DNA of 55,047 nt, from positions 1-55,047 of the forward strand of contig NZ_MKZO01000037.1 of the NCBI RefSeq assembly GCF_001941965.1. The letters are read 5' to 3'. Each line of letters begins with the position of its first letter. Within the stretch, counting starts at the first letter, position 1. The position numbers and the translations under genes were made by a program. Positions 25,159 through 36,745 of the stretch are shown in pieces. The DNA comes from Pseudomonas putida (GTDB taxonomy: Bacteria > Pseudomonadota > Gammaproteobacteria > Pseudomonadales > Pseudomonadaceae). The notes under the pieces are model-generated. The model did not search any database and had not been told where the DNA came from. It was given only the letters and a program-made list of their open reading frames with translations.

Positions 25159-26343
25159 TTATGAGTAGAAGGTCGGGGTCGGGCGCGTACCGTTGAGCGC
25201 CCATTCGCCGAGCTCGTGGACGCGGTAATCCACCGGGTCGTGCAGGGTCTGGGTGCGCAGGTTGCGCCAGTGCCGGTCGAAGCGCAGCGAAGCATGGGTG
25301 GCGCGGGCGCCGGTGACTTCGAACAGGCGGTTGCAGATGTCCAGGCCGTGGCGGGTCGCGGCGACCTTGGCGGTGCCGATGGCCAGGGCCAGTTGCCCGC
25401 GTTCCTCGGCACCCAGGCCGGTGCCCTTGGCCCAGGCCTTGTCGAGCAGTTCGGCGGCGCGCTCGATCAGCAGGCGCACGCTTTCCAGGCCGACCCAGAA
25501 CTCGCCGTAGTGGCGCAGCACGTGGGGGTCTTCGCCACTGTGACGGGCGCTGGAGCGGAACCACGGGCGGCTTTCGTTGAGGGTGTACTGGCGCGCTTCG
25601 GCGAAGGCGCCTTCGGTGATACCGAGGAACAGGTTGGCGAAGTGCAGCTGGGCGATCAGCGGGCGCAGGCAGGCGAACGGCGTGCTCAGCGGGCCCGGAT
25701 CGAGCAGCAGTTCACCCTGCTCGATGCGCACCCGCTCGAAGGTGGCGCTGCCGCTGTCGGTCTGGCGTTGGCCGATATTGTCCCAGTCGCCGTGCAGGGT
25801 GATGCCGCTGCGGGCGCTGGGTACGGCGGCGATCAGCAGCTTGCCGCCCGCGCTTTCGTCCACCGCCGAGGCGATGAGCATTTCCGAGTCGCTGGCGCCG
25901 GAGCAGAAGCTCTTCTTGCCGGAAAACTCGACCCAGCCATCGAAGCGCTTGACCACGGTGCGGGTGTCCAGCGGGTTGAGGGCATTGCCCCAGAACCAGT
26001 GCTTGCGCGCGGTCTGTTCGAACCACGGCTCCCATTGCTCGGGGCGCGAGAACAGGCGCACGGTGGCCAGCATCAGGTGCTGGAAGCCGAACACATGGGC
26101 AATGGAACTGTCGACCCGGGCGAACTCGCGGGTCACTTCCAGGGTTTCGCTCCAGCTGGCGCCGAGGCCGCCGTACTGGCTCGGGATCACCAGGCCGAGC
26201 AGGCCGCTGGCGCGCAGGGCATCGCGCTCGGCTTTCGGCGTGCCGCCGCGGGCATCGCGTTCGACGGCGGTGGCGGCGAAGCGGGTCGCCAGTTCGCGGG
26301 CGATTTGCAGTGGGGTTTGCAGGGCGTGTGAAGGCAAGGTCAT
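25159..26343 (-). CDS. msuC: MsuC-type FMNH2-dependent monooxygenase
   Basis: 394 residues with the acyl-CoA-dehydrogenase fold: N-terminal domain (ASGLLGLVIPSQYGGLGASW), middle domain (FSGKKSFCSGASDSEML) and C-terminal RFDRHWRNLRTQTLHDPVDY. In the Msu pathway this protein oxidises methanesulfinate to methanesulfonate using reduced flavin from MsuE. It lies 15 bases after msuE and nine bases before sfnR. It is paralogous to the sfnB-like product at 15816. Confidence 0.83.
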   Translation of the reverse strand: MTLPSHALQTPLQIARELATRFAATAVERDARGGTPKAERDALRASGLLGLVIPSQYGGLGASWSETLEVTREFARVDSSIAHVFGFQHLMLATVRLFSRPEQWEPWFEQTARKHWFWGNALNPLDTRTVVKRFDGWVEFSGKKSFCSGASDSEMLIASAVDESAGGKLLIAAVPSARSGITLHGDWDNIGQRQTDSGSATFERVRIEQGELLLDPGPLSTPFACLRPLIAQLHFANLFLGITEGAFAEARQYTLNESRPWFRSSARHSGEDPHVLRHYGEFWVGLESVRLLIERAAELLDKAWAKGTGLGAEERGQLALAIGTAKVAATRHGLDICNRLFEVTGARATHASLRFDRHWRNLRTQTLHDPVDYRVHELGEWALNGTRPTPTFYS

Positions 26344-26358
26344 GGTCCGTGTCCTGCC

Positions 26359-26925
26359 TCAGGCGATCTTGCGCAGGGCGCTATCGGCCACGCCGCCCAG
26401 CACTGCGGCGGCCCGTTCGGCAGCCAGGGCGATACGCGCCTGGAGGGCCGGGCTGGTGATCTGGTAATCGCTGAAATCGGCCTGGGAGGCATAGACGCCG
26501 ATGGGCAGGGTCAGGGCCTGGAAGAAGCTGAACAGCGGGCGCAGCTGGTGATCGATGACCAGCGCATGGCGCTCGCTGCCGCCGGTGGCGGCGAGCAGTA
26601 CCGGGGTATCGATCAGCGCGTCCTGGCCGATCAGGTCGAACAGGTGCTTGAACTGGCCCGGGTAGGAACCGCGGTAGACCGGGGCGGCGACGATCAGCAG
26701 GTCGGTCTGTTCGATGGCGACCAGTTGCGCCTCGACATCGGCGGGCAGTTCGCTGCGCGACAGGGCACCACCGACCGGGCGGGCAATATCGCCCAGCTCG
26801 ATGACCTGGACGTTGAAGTCCAGGTGCTGGCCGAGGGCGCTGATCAGGGCTTCGGTCAGGACCAGGGTGCGCGAAGGGCGCCAGGCCCCACCGGAAACGG
26901 CGACGATGTTGAATGCGGTGCTCAT
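26359..26925 (-). CDS. msuE: NAD(P)H-dependent FMN reductase MsuE
   Basis: 188 residues, a flavodoxin-like fold. It opens MSTAFNIVAVSGG with the phosphate-binding loop SGGAWRPSRT and continues with LLIVAAPVYRGSYPGQFKHLFDL and PVLLAATGGSERHALVIDHQLRPLF, as in SsuE/MsuE reductases. It supplies FMNH2 to MsuC, MsuD and probably the DszA-like enzyme. ATG 26925 is chosen because the upstream extension runs through the sigma-54 promoter and AAGGAA precedes it. It is the first gene of the operon. Confidence 0.87.
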   Translation of the reverse strand: MSTAFNIVAVSGGAWRPSRTLVLTEALISALGQHLDFNVQVIELGDIARPVGGALSRSELPADVEAQLVAIEQTDLLIVAAPVYRGSYPGQFKHLFDLIGQDALIDTPVLLAATGGSERHALVIDHQLRPLFSFFQALTLPIGVYASQADFSDYQITSPALQARIALAAERAAAVLGGVADSALRKIA

Positions 26926-26963
26926 GATTCGGATTCCTTGGCGGAGTGGGTTGCCTGGACAAG

Positions 26964-26979
26964 AGCAAGAGCCGTTCCA
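26964..26979 (-). promoter_or_regulatory. Sigma-54 (-24/-12) promoter of the msu operon
   Basis: Read on the minus strand: TGGAAC, five bases, TTGCT. One mismatch to TGGCAC-N5-TTGCW with correct GG-to-GC spacing, ending 38 bases before the msuE start. Confidence 0.65.
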
Positions 26980-27048
26980 GTTTTCAAAAGCCTTTTGAAT
27001 CAATGGGTTGTGATGGGTTTGTGAGGAGCCAGGGTGTTGCCCAGAGCG

Positions 27049-27100
27049 GCAACTGTTGCTGGGGTGTTGGTGGGTGAACAGTTGCCTGGCGAACAGTGGC
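27049..27100 (-). promoter_or_regulatory. Cluster of SfnR-type activator sites upstream of msuE
   Basis: A perfect palindrome GCAACTGTTGC (27049-27059) and two related copies, TGAACAGTTGC (27075-27085) and CGAACAGTGGC (27090-27100), spaced 26 and 15 bases. The same motif and nearly the same spacing occur upstream of the sfnB-like operon. The nearest copy lies 70 bases from the -24 element. Confidence 0.55.
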
Positions 27101-27134
27101 TGGGTGAGGGGATTGTTGGAGGGGAGGGGTTATT

Positions 27135-27185
27135 CAGTCCAATTATTAATAAAGATAAATTAATAACTTTATTGAATATATGTCC
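27135..27185. other. AT-rich tract between msuE and the DUF4280 gene
   Basis: About 50 bases rich in A/T (ATTATTAATAAAGATAAAT and neighbours) in a genome segment otherwise near 65 percent GC. It could hold a promoter for the PAAR-like gene at 27270 or a binding region for a silencer such as MvaT. No clear -35/-10 pair can be picked out. Confidence 0.45.
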
Positions 27186-27269
27186 GGGTGGCTTGATGAA
27201 GTTGAGGGAAATTTCCTACGGATAGGCTAGAGTCGAGCCCTTCGACTTCCCCCCGGATGGAGCCACGCA

Positions 27270-27662
27270 ATGTCCTGCCCCCAGGTCTGTACCGGTGCCT
27301 TGCTGCAATGCAGCTTCGGCGCCGCGCCATGCGCGCTGAATGTCCTGCCGGTCAACCGGGTCATGGTGGGGGGCGTGCCGGCGGCGAACATCATGGACCA
27401 TATCCCGCTGGTGAATATTCCCACCTTCGGCATGTGCATGAGCATGGCCAACCCCATGGTCGCCGCGGCCACTGCCGCCGCGCTCGGGGTGCTGACGCCG
27501 ATGCCGTGCATCCCGGCGACGTCTGCGCCCTGGATGCCGGGCGCGCCCACGGTGCTGCTGGGCAACATGCCGGCGCTGGATGCCAACAGCATGCTGATGT
27601 GCAACTGGGCGGGGGTGATCAAGATCAATTTTGCGGGGCAGGTGCAGACCTTGATTCCTTGA
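27270..27662 (+). CDS. PAAR-like tip protein (DUF4280 family)
   Basis: 130 residues, glycine- and methionine-rich. Motifs are GALLQCSFGAAPCALNVLP, NIMDHIPLVNIPTFGMCMSM, GVLTPMPCIPATSAPW, PTVLLGNMPALDANSMLMC and a final INFAGQ. This is the DUF4280 pattern, a PAAR-like fold that caps VgrG spikes in some type VI or related contractile systems. GGAG lies ten bases before the ATG. The gene faces the vgrG operon from the other side of a REP pair, so it probably belongs to the adjacent type VI system. Confidence 0.75.
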   Translation: MSCPQVCTGALLQCSFGAAPCALNVLPVNRVMVGGVPAANIMDHIPLVNIPTFGMCMSMANPMVAAATAAALGVLTPMPCIPATSAPWMPGAPTVLLGNMPALDANSMLMCNWAGVIKINFAGQVQTLIP

Positions 27663-27673
27663 GTTGTCTTGAG

Positions 27674-27756
27674 GGCCTCATCGCTGGCAAGCCAGCTCCC
27701 ACAGGTCTAGCGGTGCACGCGATCCCTGTGGGAGCTGGCTTGCCAGCGATGAGGCC
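27674..27756. repeat. REP pair at the left border of the type VI locus
   Basis: Reversed copy from 27674 and forward copy to 27756, between the convergent DUF4280 and MORN-protein genes. Confidence 0.9.
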
Positions 27757-27782
27757 CTCAAGGTCAAAACAGATCCCGGGCC

Positions 27783-28325
27783 TCACTCCGCCCCATTGCT
27801 CCACCACCACTTCAACCGCGAAACCGGCTTCCCCGCCGCATTCAGCGGCCGCCCGTCCTCGGCATACTTCTGCCCTGGATCCAGCGCCTGGCCATTGAGG
27901 TATTGCGCCCTCATTGCCAGCTTGCCATTGGGGTGATAACGCTGCTGCAAGCCCTCGCGCACGCCATGGTTGTACTGTTCGCGCTCGGCCACCGTCCCAT
28001 CCGGGAAGTAGCTGACCGCCTCGCCATGCAACACGCCCCGGCGGTAGCCGGCCGAGCGCAGCAACTGGCCGTCCTCGCCATAGAACTGCGCCACCCCCTC
28101 CAGCTTGTCATTGCTGAAAGGCAGTTGCGCCGAGACCCGGCCATTGGCGTGGAAGGTCTGGCTGACCCCGTGCAACACCCCGCCGGCATAGTTGAGGTGG
28201 GCCTGGGACCGGGCGTTTTCCTCGATGCGCAGCGGGCCGTTGAGGTCGCCCTCCAGCAGCCGCCCGGTCAGGCGCGAGTCGCCGCGTTCAAGCTGGAAGG
28301 CGTCACCCCTGGCGGTATTCTTCAA
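27783..28325 (-). CDS. MORN-repeat (YwqK-like) protein linked to VgrG
   Basis: 180 residues with four or more degenerate MORN_2-type repeats of about 22 residues: NYAGGVLHGVSQTFHANGRV, GYRRGVLHGEAVSYFPDG, QYNHGVREGLQQRYHPNGKL and similar (about residues 45-150). There is no signal peptide. Such proteins form extended beta sheets and mediate protein or membrane contacts. Its start overlaps the vgrG stop by four bases, so it is made together with the spike and may be a cargo adaptor, effector or immunity protein. No catalytic motif is visible. Confidence 0.7.
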   Translation of the reverse strand: MKNTARGDAFQLERGDSRLTGRLLEGDLNGPLRIEENARSQAHLNYAGGVLHGVSQTFHANGRVSAQLPFSNDKLEGVAQFYGEDGQLLRSAGYRRGVLHGEAVSYFPDGTVAEREQYNHGVREGLQQRYHPNGKLAMRAQYLNGQALDPGQKYAEDGRPLNAAGKPVSRLKWWWSNGAE

Positions 28326-30328
28326 TTGATCTTCACCAGGCCGCCCTTGATGGTCAGCATGCCGCCGCCATCCACCGTCTGTTCGGCACCGCCCTTGTTG
28401 GTCAGGCTGACCCCGGCATCGTTGGTCAGGGTGGTGCCGGCCTTGTTCTCCAGCGAGGTGCCGGCCTGGTTGGCGAAGGAAGTCCCGGCCTTCTGCGCGA
28501 TGGACGTGCTGGCCTGCACCGCCAGGTCGGCACCGCTCTTGATGCTGAAGCTGGCACCGCTTTGCAGGGTAATGGCGCCAGTGACCTTGATGCTCAGGTC
28601 GCCATCGATGGTCAGGCTGTAGTTGCCGCTGACCTTGTCGGTGTAGTTGCCGCCGGTCTTGTGGGTCTGGTCGCCACCCACGGTGACGGTGCGGCTGTCC
28701 TTGACGTCGAGGCTGTCGCTGCCGGTCTGGATCGCCACCGTGCGCTTGCCCTTTTCCAGGGTGATGGTTTCGTCGCCTTCCTTGACCGTGCGGGTGCGGG
28801 CGTTCTTAACGGTCTGGGTCTCGTCATGGCCGATATCCACGGTCACGTCGTTGAGTACGTTGGTCTTGAAGTCCTTCTGCGCCTGCAGGAACACTTCCTC
28901 GGCGTCCTTCTTGTCCTCGAAGCGCAGGGCGTTGAAGCCGCCGCCGCCCTTCGACGAGTTGGTCATGATCCCGGACTGGGTCTGGTTGTCCGGCAGGGTC
29001 CAGGGCGGGGTGTTGTCGCCGTTGTACACGCAGCCGCTGACCAGCGGGCGATCCGGGTCGCCGTCAATGAAGGTGACGATCACTTCCTGGCCGACCCTGG
29101 GCACGAACTGCATGCCGAAGGCCTTGCCGGTCCAGGGCAGGACCACCCGGACCCAGCACGAGCTGGTTTCGTCGTTCTTGCCGTCGCGGTCCCAGGGGAA
29201 CTGGATCTTGATCCGGCCGTGTTCGTCGGTCCAGATTTCCTCCCCGGACTTGCCCACCACCTTGGCCGTCTGGGTGTGCATGCGCGGTTTCGGCGTGACC
29301 CGTGGCGGGCGGTAGGCGGTGGCCTTGGGGATCGCCTCGAAACGGTTGCGGTAGTGCTGGTGGTCGACGTCGTGGGTCACCGAGGTCACCACCCAGTCGA
29401 TGTTCAGGCTGGCGTCGTCGTGGTTGCCGAGGGTGAAGTAGTGGCCGGGCACCAGCCAGCGGCAGTCGCTCTCGCCGATAAAGCGCTGCTCCTGGCTGCG
29501 CAGGCCGTCGACCCGTTGCTTGGTCAGGGCATCGCCGCGGGCCTTTTCGATATAGCCGCCGGGGTGCTCGTAGAGGTTCAGCGGCCCGGACTTGGCCTCG
29601 GCCTGGCTGTACAGCTCGGTGGTGGGGGTGGCGAAGGTGTAGTCGCTGGCCGAATAGACCCCGGCCACCGCCTGCATCACCAATTGCCCGGAGCGGATTC
29701 CGTGCAGCTCGCGCACCCCCATCTCCTGGCCGATGTACTTGATCGCCGCGCCGTTGGGCAAGGCCGGGAAGGCGTCGTTGTTGTCCGCCAGGACCAGGGT
29801 ATGCACGCCATCTTCGTGGGTGAAGAACCAGAAGATGCCGTCTTCCTCCAGCAGCCGCGAGACGAAGGCGAAGTCGCTTTCGCCGTACTGCACGCAGTAT
29901 TCCCGGGCGGTGTAGCTGCCGGTCAGGGACAGCTTGTAGTCGCTGAAACCGTGGGCATCGAAGATCTTGCTGGCAATGTCCGAGGTGGTCAGGTTCTGGA
30001 ACACCCGGTTGTTGCTGGCCAGGTTCAGCCACCACAGCCAGGGGCGCAACAGCAACTGGTAGCGGTCGGCGCTGGCGTCGGCGGGCATCTGGCGGATTTC
30101 CGCGACCAGGCCATCCAGCGGGCGCTGCTTGTCGTCGTTGTGCAGCACGGCGGTGACATGGCTGGCCACCGCATCGGTCAGGGTCAACGCCGTATCCGAG
30201 TGCCCGCGCAACATCTGCATGCCCAGCCCGTTGAGCAGCTCGGTGCCACTCAGCGCCTCGGGGTAGAGGTCGCCGAGGGCACTGGCGCTAAGGGAGAGGC
30301 TGGTGGTGCTGTCGGTGGCGCGGGGCAT
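28322..30328 (-). CDS. vgrG: Type VI secretion spike protein VgrG (TssI)
   Basis: 668 residues. It has gp27-like domains (about 1-350, including EDGIFWFFTHEDGVHTLVLAD), a gp5-like OB fold (about 370-480, GEEIWTDEHGRIKIQFPWDRDG, SCWVRVVLPWTGK, GQEVIVTFIDGDPDRPLVSG) and a long C-terminal beta-helix of short repeats (about 500-668). The protein ends in KGGLVKIN with no additional toxin domain, so cargo would ride on the PAAR-like or MORN protein. An 82-base gap separates it from clpV. Confidence 0.93.
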   Translation of the reverse strand: MPRATDSTTSLSLSASALGDLYPEALSGTELLNGLGMQMLRGHSDTALTLTDAVASHVTAVLHNDDKQRPLDGLVAEIRQMPADASADRYQLLLRPWLWWLNLASNNRVFQNLTTSDIASKIFDAHGFSDYKLSLTGSYTAREYCVQYGESDFAFVSRLLEEDGIFWFFTHEDGVHTLVLADNNDAFPALPNGAAIKYIGQEMGVRELHGIRSGQLVMQAVAGVYSASDYTFATPTTELYSQAEAKSGPLNLYEHPGGYIEKARGDALTKQRVDGLRSQEQRFIGESDCRWLVPGHYFTLGNHDDASLNIDWVVTSVTHDVDHQHYRNRFEAIPKATAYRPPRVTPKPRMHTQTAKVVGKSGEEIWTDEHGRIKIQFPWDRDGKNDETSSCWVRVVLPWTGKAFGMQFVPRVGQEVIVTFIDGDPDRPLVSGCVYNGDNTPPWTLPDNQTQSGIMTNSSKGGGGFNALRFEDKKDAEEVFLQAQKDFKTNVLNDVTVDIGHDETQTVKNARTRTVKEGDETITLEKGKRTVAIQTGSDSLDVKDSRTVTVGGDQTHKTGGNYTDKVSGNYSLTIDGDLSIKVTGAITLQSGASFSIKSGADLAVQASTSIAQKAGTSFANQAGTSLENKAGTTLTNDAGVSLTNKGGAEQTVDGGGMLTIKGGLVKIN

Positions 30329-30410
30329 CGAGGGCTCTCGGACAATCTGGCGGAAGCTGGGACTTTACACGGTCATGGCAGTTTCACTGCGCTTTTACTC
30401 AAGTGCACAC

Positions 30411-32969
<2,559 letters not shown>

Positions 32970-32971
32970 GT

Positions 32972-33997
32972 TCAGTCCCTGGTCGGTGGGCGCAATCGGG
33001 TTTCGATGCGCTGGAGGTGATCCGCGTCGCCGTGGCGGCGCACGCCGTTGTTCCAGTTCAGGCGGGTGTTGTGCTGGCGGCCCAGGTGCAATACCGGCGC
33101 GCCCTTGATTTCCAGGACCAGGGTGCAATCCAGGTCGGGGCCGAAGTACAGCGCGGCGAGGTCGGCCAACTGCTTGTGTACCTCGCTGTCGGGCAGCAGC
33201 GATTCGGCTTGCGCCGGCGTCAGTGGGCTGAAGGTCAGGGTGATGCCGGCATGTTCGTCCCAGATGTATCTGCCGGCAATCGCGCTGCGCCCGAGCGCCA
33301 GGTTGCGCCGTCCACGCCCGAGTACGCTGCGGCTGCCCGTCGGGATTTCGCACCACGCGCCGGTGTAGGGGGCGATGCTCAGGGGCAAGCCGAAGTGATG
33401 GCGGACGATGGAGGTAAAGCCGGCCAGCGAGCGGCGGCCACCGGCGAGCAGGGCCGTGCGCGCCAGCACGGCGGCATCCGGCAGTTCCTGGCGGTCGCGC
33501 AGGCCCTGGGGCAGCAGGCCGCTGAGGGCGCGCAACTGCTGGTGGACCGGGCTGGCCTCGGGCCGGGCGAAGCCGAAGGCGATACGGTGCTTGCGCAGGG
33601 CCCGGTAGAGCAGGCTGAGCAGGCGGTGCTGGAACAGGTCGAGGAATTCCGCCGGGGCATGGTCGCGGGCCACGGCGCGTTGTTGCAGCCATTCCTGGAA
33701 GGCATAGGGCAATGGGCCGTCGGGGCCACCGAGGCCAAAGACCGGCGTACTCAGGATCGGCCGCGGGTCGTCGGGATCGTGGCTGATCTTCTCCACTTGG
33801 GCCACGGGGAATACCGGTGTCAGCGGGCCACGCAGGCGCACCGCCTCGTTGTGCGGGACGCTGCCACAGCCGAGGGAGGTGGCCTTGCGGTTCTCGTGTT
33901 CGAGGATCAGCAAGGCCTGAAGCAGCTCGAAGCCCTCGGGGCGCCCGCGCAGCGTCTCGCTCAGAGGCTCAGGGGCATGCCGGCTTGCGGGCTCCAT
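32972..33997 (-). CDS. tssG: Type VI baseplate protein TssG
   Basis: 341 residues. The opening FELLQALLILEHENR and internal LFQHRLLSLLYRALRKHR, LARTALLAGGRRSLAGFTSIVRHHFG and RSALGR/GRSAIAGRYIWDEHAGITL segments are those of TssG (ImpH/VasB). It forms the baseplate wedge with TssE, TssF and TssK. Its start lies inside the tssF end (37-base overlap), indicating coupled translation. Confidence 0.92.
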   Translation of the reverse strand: MEPASRHAPEPLSETLRGRPEGFELLQALLILEHENRKATSLGCGSVPHNEAVRLRGPLTPVFPVAQVEKISHDPDDPRPILSTPVFGLGGPDGPLPYAFQEWLQQRAVARDHAPAEFLDLFQHRLLSLLYRALRKHRIAFGFARPEASPVHQQLRALSGLLPQGLRDRQELPDAAVLARTALLAGGRRSLAGFTSIVRHHFGLPLSIAPYTGAWCEIPTGSRSVLGRGRRNLALGRSAIAGRYIWDEHAGITLTFSPLTPAQAESLLPDSEVHKQLADLAALYFGPDLDCTLVLEIKGAPVLHLGRQHNTRLNWNNGVRRHGDADHLQRIETRLRPPTRD

Positions 33998-35763
33998 GTC
34001 TTGATCTCCTTGGTGGCGTCGTCAGCGTCGACCAGTACCGTACTGATATAGCGGTTGGCGGTGGCATAGAGCGAGAAAAATTGCGCCAGCACGGCGGAAA
34101 ACAGCACGGGGCTGTGCCCGGCGAAGTGCGTCGGGTCGAGCTGGATGCGCACTTCCAGGCCCTTGCGCCAGCCACGCCAGGCATCCTCGCCGACATGGGC
34201 GACACGACGTTCGCTGCCCAGGCTTTTCAGGCCGTCGATCTGCCGGCTGGCGCTGGCTTCGTTGCGCAGGTTGTGCAGGGTCAGCATCTCGCGCAGGGCA
34301 TCGAGGGCCTGCGGGCCTTCCACCAGCGACAGGTGATTGAGGGTCAGTTGCGACACCAGGCGCCAGCGCGACTGGCCGTCGAGGCTGGGTTCGCCCTGGC
34401 TGCTGGGCGGATTGACCAGGCGTGCGCTGGCCGGTGCGCCGGGGCGTTCGAAGGACAGTTGGGTGCCGGCTGCCAGGCTTTGCGCCAGATGGCGGTTGGT
34501 GCACAGCAGGTCGGCACTGAGGGTGAAGTTCCAGGCCTGGGTCAGTGGATCGAAACCGGGGTCCACCAGGCTGATCATCATGTCCGTACCGATGCGATTC
34601 GCCGTCAAGCCACGGACCCGCCGGGCATGCCAGTACAGCTTCGCGTCGCTGCCATGCTGGCTGCCGTAGTACGGCGCCAGCGGGCGCACCACGCCGTCGG
34701 CGGACAGGCTGCGCAGGCTGCGGATGCTGTGGATTTCCACGCTGTTTTCGCGATGGCTGTCGGCGACCAGGCGGTATTCGCTGCTGCGGCCGTCCGGGCG
34801 CAGGGGCTCGGAGGTGCGGCGGAACAGGTTGATCGCCGGGGCGCAGCCGAGGGCGAAATCGCTGGCCTGGAGGAACAAATGTGGCGGAATCGGCCGGTCG
34901 AAGACCAGGTACAGGTCGAGGCTGTTGCCCTCGATGTGCCGTGGGTCCAGGGGCACATCGAAAAAGTGGAATTTCTCCGGGAAGGCGAAGTATTCGGCCA
35001 GCAGGCGCAGGCCGGGGTGCACGCCATCTTCCTCGGGCAGCAGCGCCTCGTCGCCGGCGAAGCCGACCACTTGCGGCAGGCCGTCCAGGCGTTGCAGGCG
35101 CTCGCGGCCGTTGCCGTTGCAGACCGCGAGGGTGTGGGCGCCGAGCAGGTCGTAGAGGGTTGCATTGACCATGGGTGAGGCATCCAGATGCAGGCGCAGG
35201 CGCCGCAGCTCCAGGGCGCTCCACGGCGCCTTGCCCAGGCAGTCGATGCGCAGGCGCAAGGCCGAGGCGGCGTTGCGCAGGCCGGTTACCTCACGAGCCT
35301 CGTCGCCGCCGAGCAACACCGCCTCGCTGATCTGCAGCGGCCACAGGGTGACCTCGGCGCCGGTGCGGAAATGCAGGCTGTCGCCGCGGGTCGTGGTGAC
35401 GAACAGCGGCGTGTCGCGTGGCAGGGTGTAGCCGCTGTCGAGCACGCCCTTGGTCAGGTCCGGCTCGAAGCGCACGATGGCGCAGGAGGGCAGGGGCCGC
35501 AGGGCCAGCGGATAAAGCTGTTCCAGCAGGGCGTCGCTGAATTCCGCGTAGTCGTCGTCGAGACGCCGTTGCAGACGCGCCGAGAGCAGCGAGAAGCCTT
35601 CCAGCAGACGCTCGATATGCGGGTCCTGGCTTTCTCCCGGGGACAGTTCCAGGCGCCGTGCCACCTTGGGGTAGCGGTTGGCGAAGGCGCTGCCGGCATT
35701 GCGCAGCCAGGTCAGTTCGCGTTGGTAATAGTTGAGCAGCAGCGGGTCAATCGAGTCGCTCAT
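33961..35763 (-). CDS. tssF: Type VI baseplate protein TssF
   Basis: 600 residues. The start MSDSIDPLLLNYYQRELTWL and the following FANRYPKVARRL, DPHIERLLEGFSLLSARLQRRLDDDYAEF segments are the standard TssF (ImpG/VasA) N-terminus; the C-terminus has AVLAQFFSLYATANRY. ATG 35763 is used instead of 35802, which would add a 13-residue extension read from tssE sequence. It overlaps tssE by 17 bases. Confidence 0.93.
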   Translation of the reverse strand: MSDSIDPLLLNYYQRELTWLRNAGSAFANRYPKVARRLELSPGESQDPHIERLLEGFSLLSARLQRRLDDDYAEFSDALLEQLYPLALRPLPSCAIVRFEPDLTKGVLDSGYTLPRDTPLFVTTTRGDSLHFRTGAEVTLWPLQISEAVLLGGDEAREVTGLRNAASALRLRIDCLGKAPWSALELRRLRLHLDASPMVNATLYDLLGAHTLAVCNGNGRERLQRLDGLPQVVGFAGDEALLPEEDGVHPGLRLLAEYFAFPEKFHFFDVPLDPRHIEGNSLDLYLVFDRPIPPHLFLQASDFALGCAPAINLFRRTSEPLRPDGRSSEYRLVADSHRENSVEIHSIRSLRSLSADGVVRPLAPYYGSQHGSDAKLYWHARRVRGLTANRIGTDMMISLVDPGFDPLTQAWNFTLSADLLCTNRHLAQSLAAGTQLSFERPGAPASARLVNPPSSQGEPSLDGQSRWRLVSQLTLNHLSLVEGPQALDALREMLTLHNLRNEASASRQIDGLKSLGSERRVAHVGEDAWRGWRKGLEVRIQLDPTHFAGHSPVLFSAVLAQFFSLYATANRYISTVLVDADDATKEIKTWSPQAGMPLSL

Positions 35764-36184
35764 GGCTGACCTCCACCGCCGAATCGCCCTTGTCCAGGAC
35801 AAAGGCCACCGGCCATTGCTGGCCAGCCTGGCGCAGCAGGCCGCTGACCAGGATATTCAGGCGCCGTGGCTGTCCGAGCACCTGGCGCACCTCGACCTCG
35901 CCCAGTTTCAGGCGCGGTTCGAAGTGACTGATAGCGGCGCGGACCTCCCTGGCGATACGTCGGCGATCGTCGCTGTTGCTGGCCTGCAGGCCGCTCCAGT
36001 CGCCGATGCCGTAGTCCAGCACGGTGGGCGGCGTACTCAATGCCGGTCCCGCGCGGCGGCTGTTGAGCAGCCGCGTCAGTTCCTCGCGCACCGAGTCGGC
36101 CAGGGCCTGGCGGTCGAGCAGCGGCGCCTCGCCCGGGCTGTCGGCCAGACGTTCGAACAACAGGGGGCGCGAGGCGCTGGACAT
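35747..36184 (-). CDS. tssE: Type VI baseplate protein TssE (gp25-like)
   Basis: 145 residues, homologous to phage T4 gp25. It contains SVREELTRLLNSRRA, LDYGIGDWSGLQ and AISHFEPRLKLGEVEV, the last being the EPR motif required for starting sheath assembly. It lies 12 bases after hcp. Confidence 0.92.
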   Translation of the reverse strand: MSSASRPLLFERLADSPGEAPLLDRQALADSVREELTRLLNSRRAGPALSTPPTVLDYGIGDWSGLQASNSDDRRRIAREVRAAISHFEPRLKLGEVEVRQVLGQPRRLNILVSGLLRQAGQQWPVAFVLDKGDSAVEVSHERLD

Positions 36185-36196
36185 CTATCGTGAACC

Positions 36197-36694
36197 TCAG
36201 GCGCCGGCCTTGTTGAGGGTCATGTCCCAGCTGGTGCCCGCCACGCCTTCCTTGGTGCCGTCGTCCTTCTGGGTGGTCAGTTCCCACTTGATCTTGGTGA
36301 AGTTCAGGGAAATGGTTTCCACCGGCTTGCCACCGCTGCCGCCGCTAACGCTGACGTTGGAGAGGACCACGTTGTCCAGGGTGTAGACGATGAAGGGCAT
36401 GATCTGCCCGCTGCTCTCGGCGGCGTTGCGGCCGATGGTGATCTTGGCCTGGGTGATCGGCTTGCCCGAGACGCAGTACAGGTTGAGGTTGGGGGTCGAG
36501 GTGTCGATGAACTTGGTCAGGGTGAATTCGCCGACGAAGGGCTTGCCCGAGGTCCGCTCGGTGTTGCTGACGTCGTTGGTCACCTGCATGGCGACGTTAT
36601 GGCTGTAGGACATGATCTCGATCTTGTCCTTGTAGCCCTCGATCAGCGAGTCACCTTTGATGTCGTCGCCCAGGTCCAGAATGATCGCATCCAT
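36197..36694 (-). CDS. hcp: Type VI inner-tube protein Hcp (TssD)
   Basis: 165 residues. It opens MDAIILDLGDDIKGDSLIEGY and carries the Hcp hallmarks FTLTKFIDTSTPNLNLYC and NFTKIKWELT. Hexameric rings stack into the secreted tube. A good AGGAG precedes the ATG. A strong hairpin lies in the gap between tssC and hcp and may allow hcp mRNA to be processed or stabilised separately from the rest of the operon. Confidence 0.95.
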   Translation of the reverse strand: MDAIILDLGDDIKGDSLIEGYKDKIEIMSYSHNVAMQVTNDVSNTERTSGKPFVGEFTLTKFIDTSTPNLNLYCVSGKPITQAKITIGRNAAESSGQIMPFIVYTLDNVVLSNVSVSGGSGGKPVETISLNFTKIKWELTTQKDDGTKEGVAGTSWDMTLNKAGA

Positions 36695-36745
36695 CGCATG
36701 AAGCTCCTGCAGTCAGAAAATTCGAATGAAAAGAAGGGGAACACC

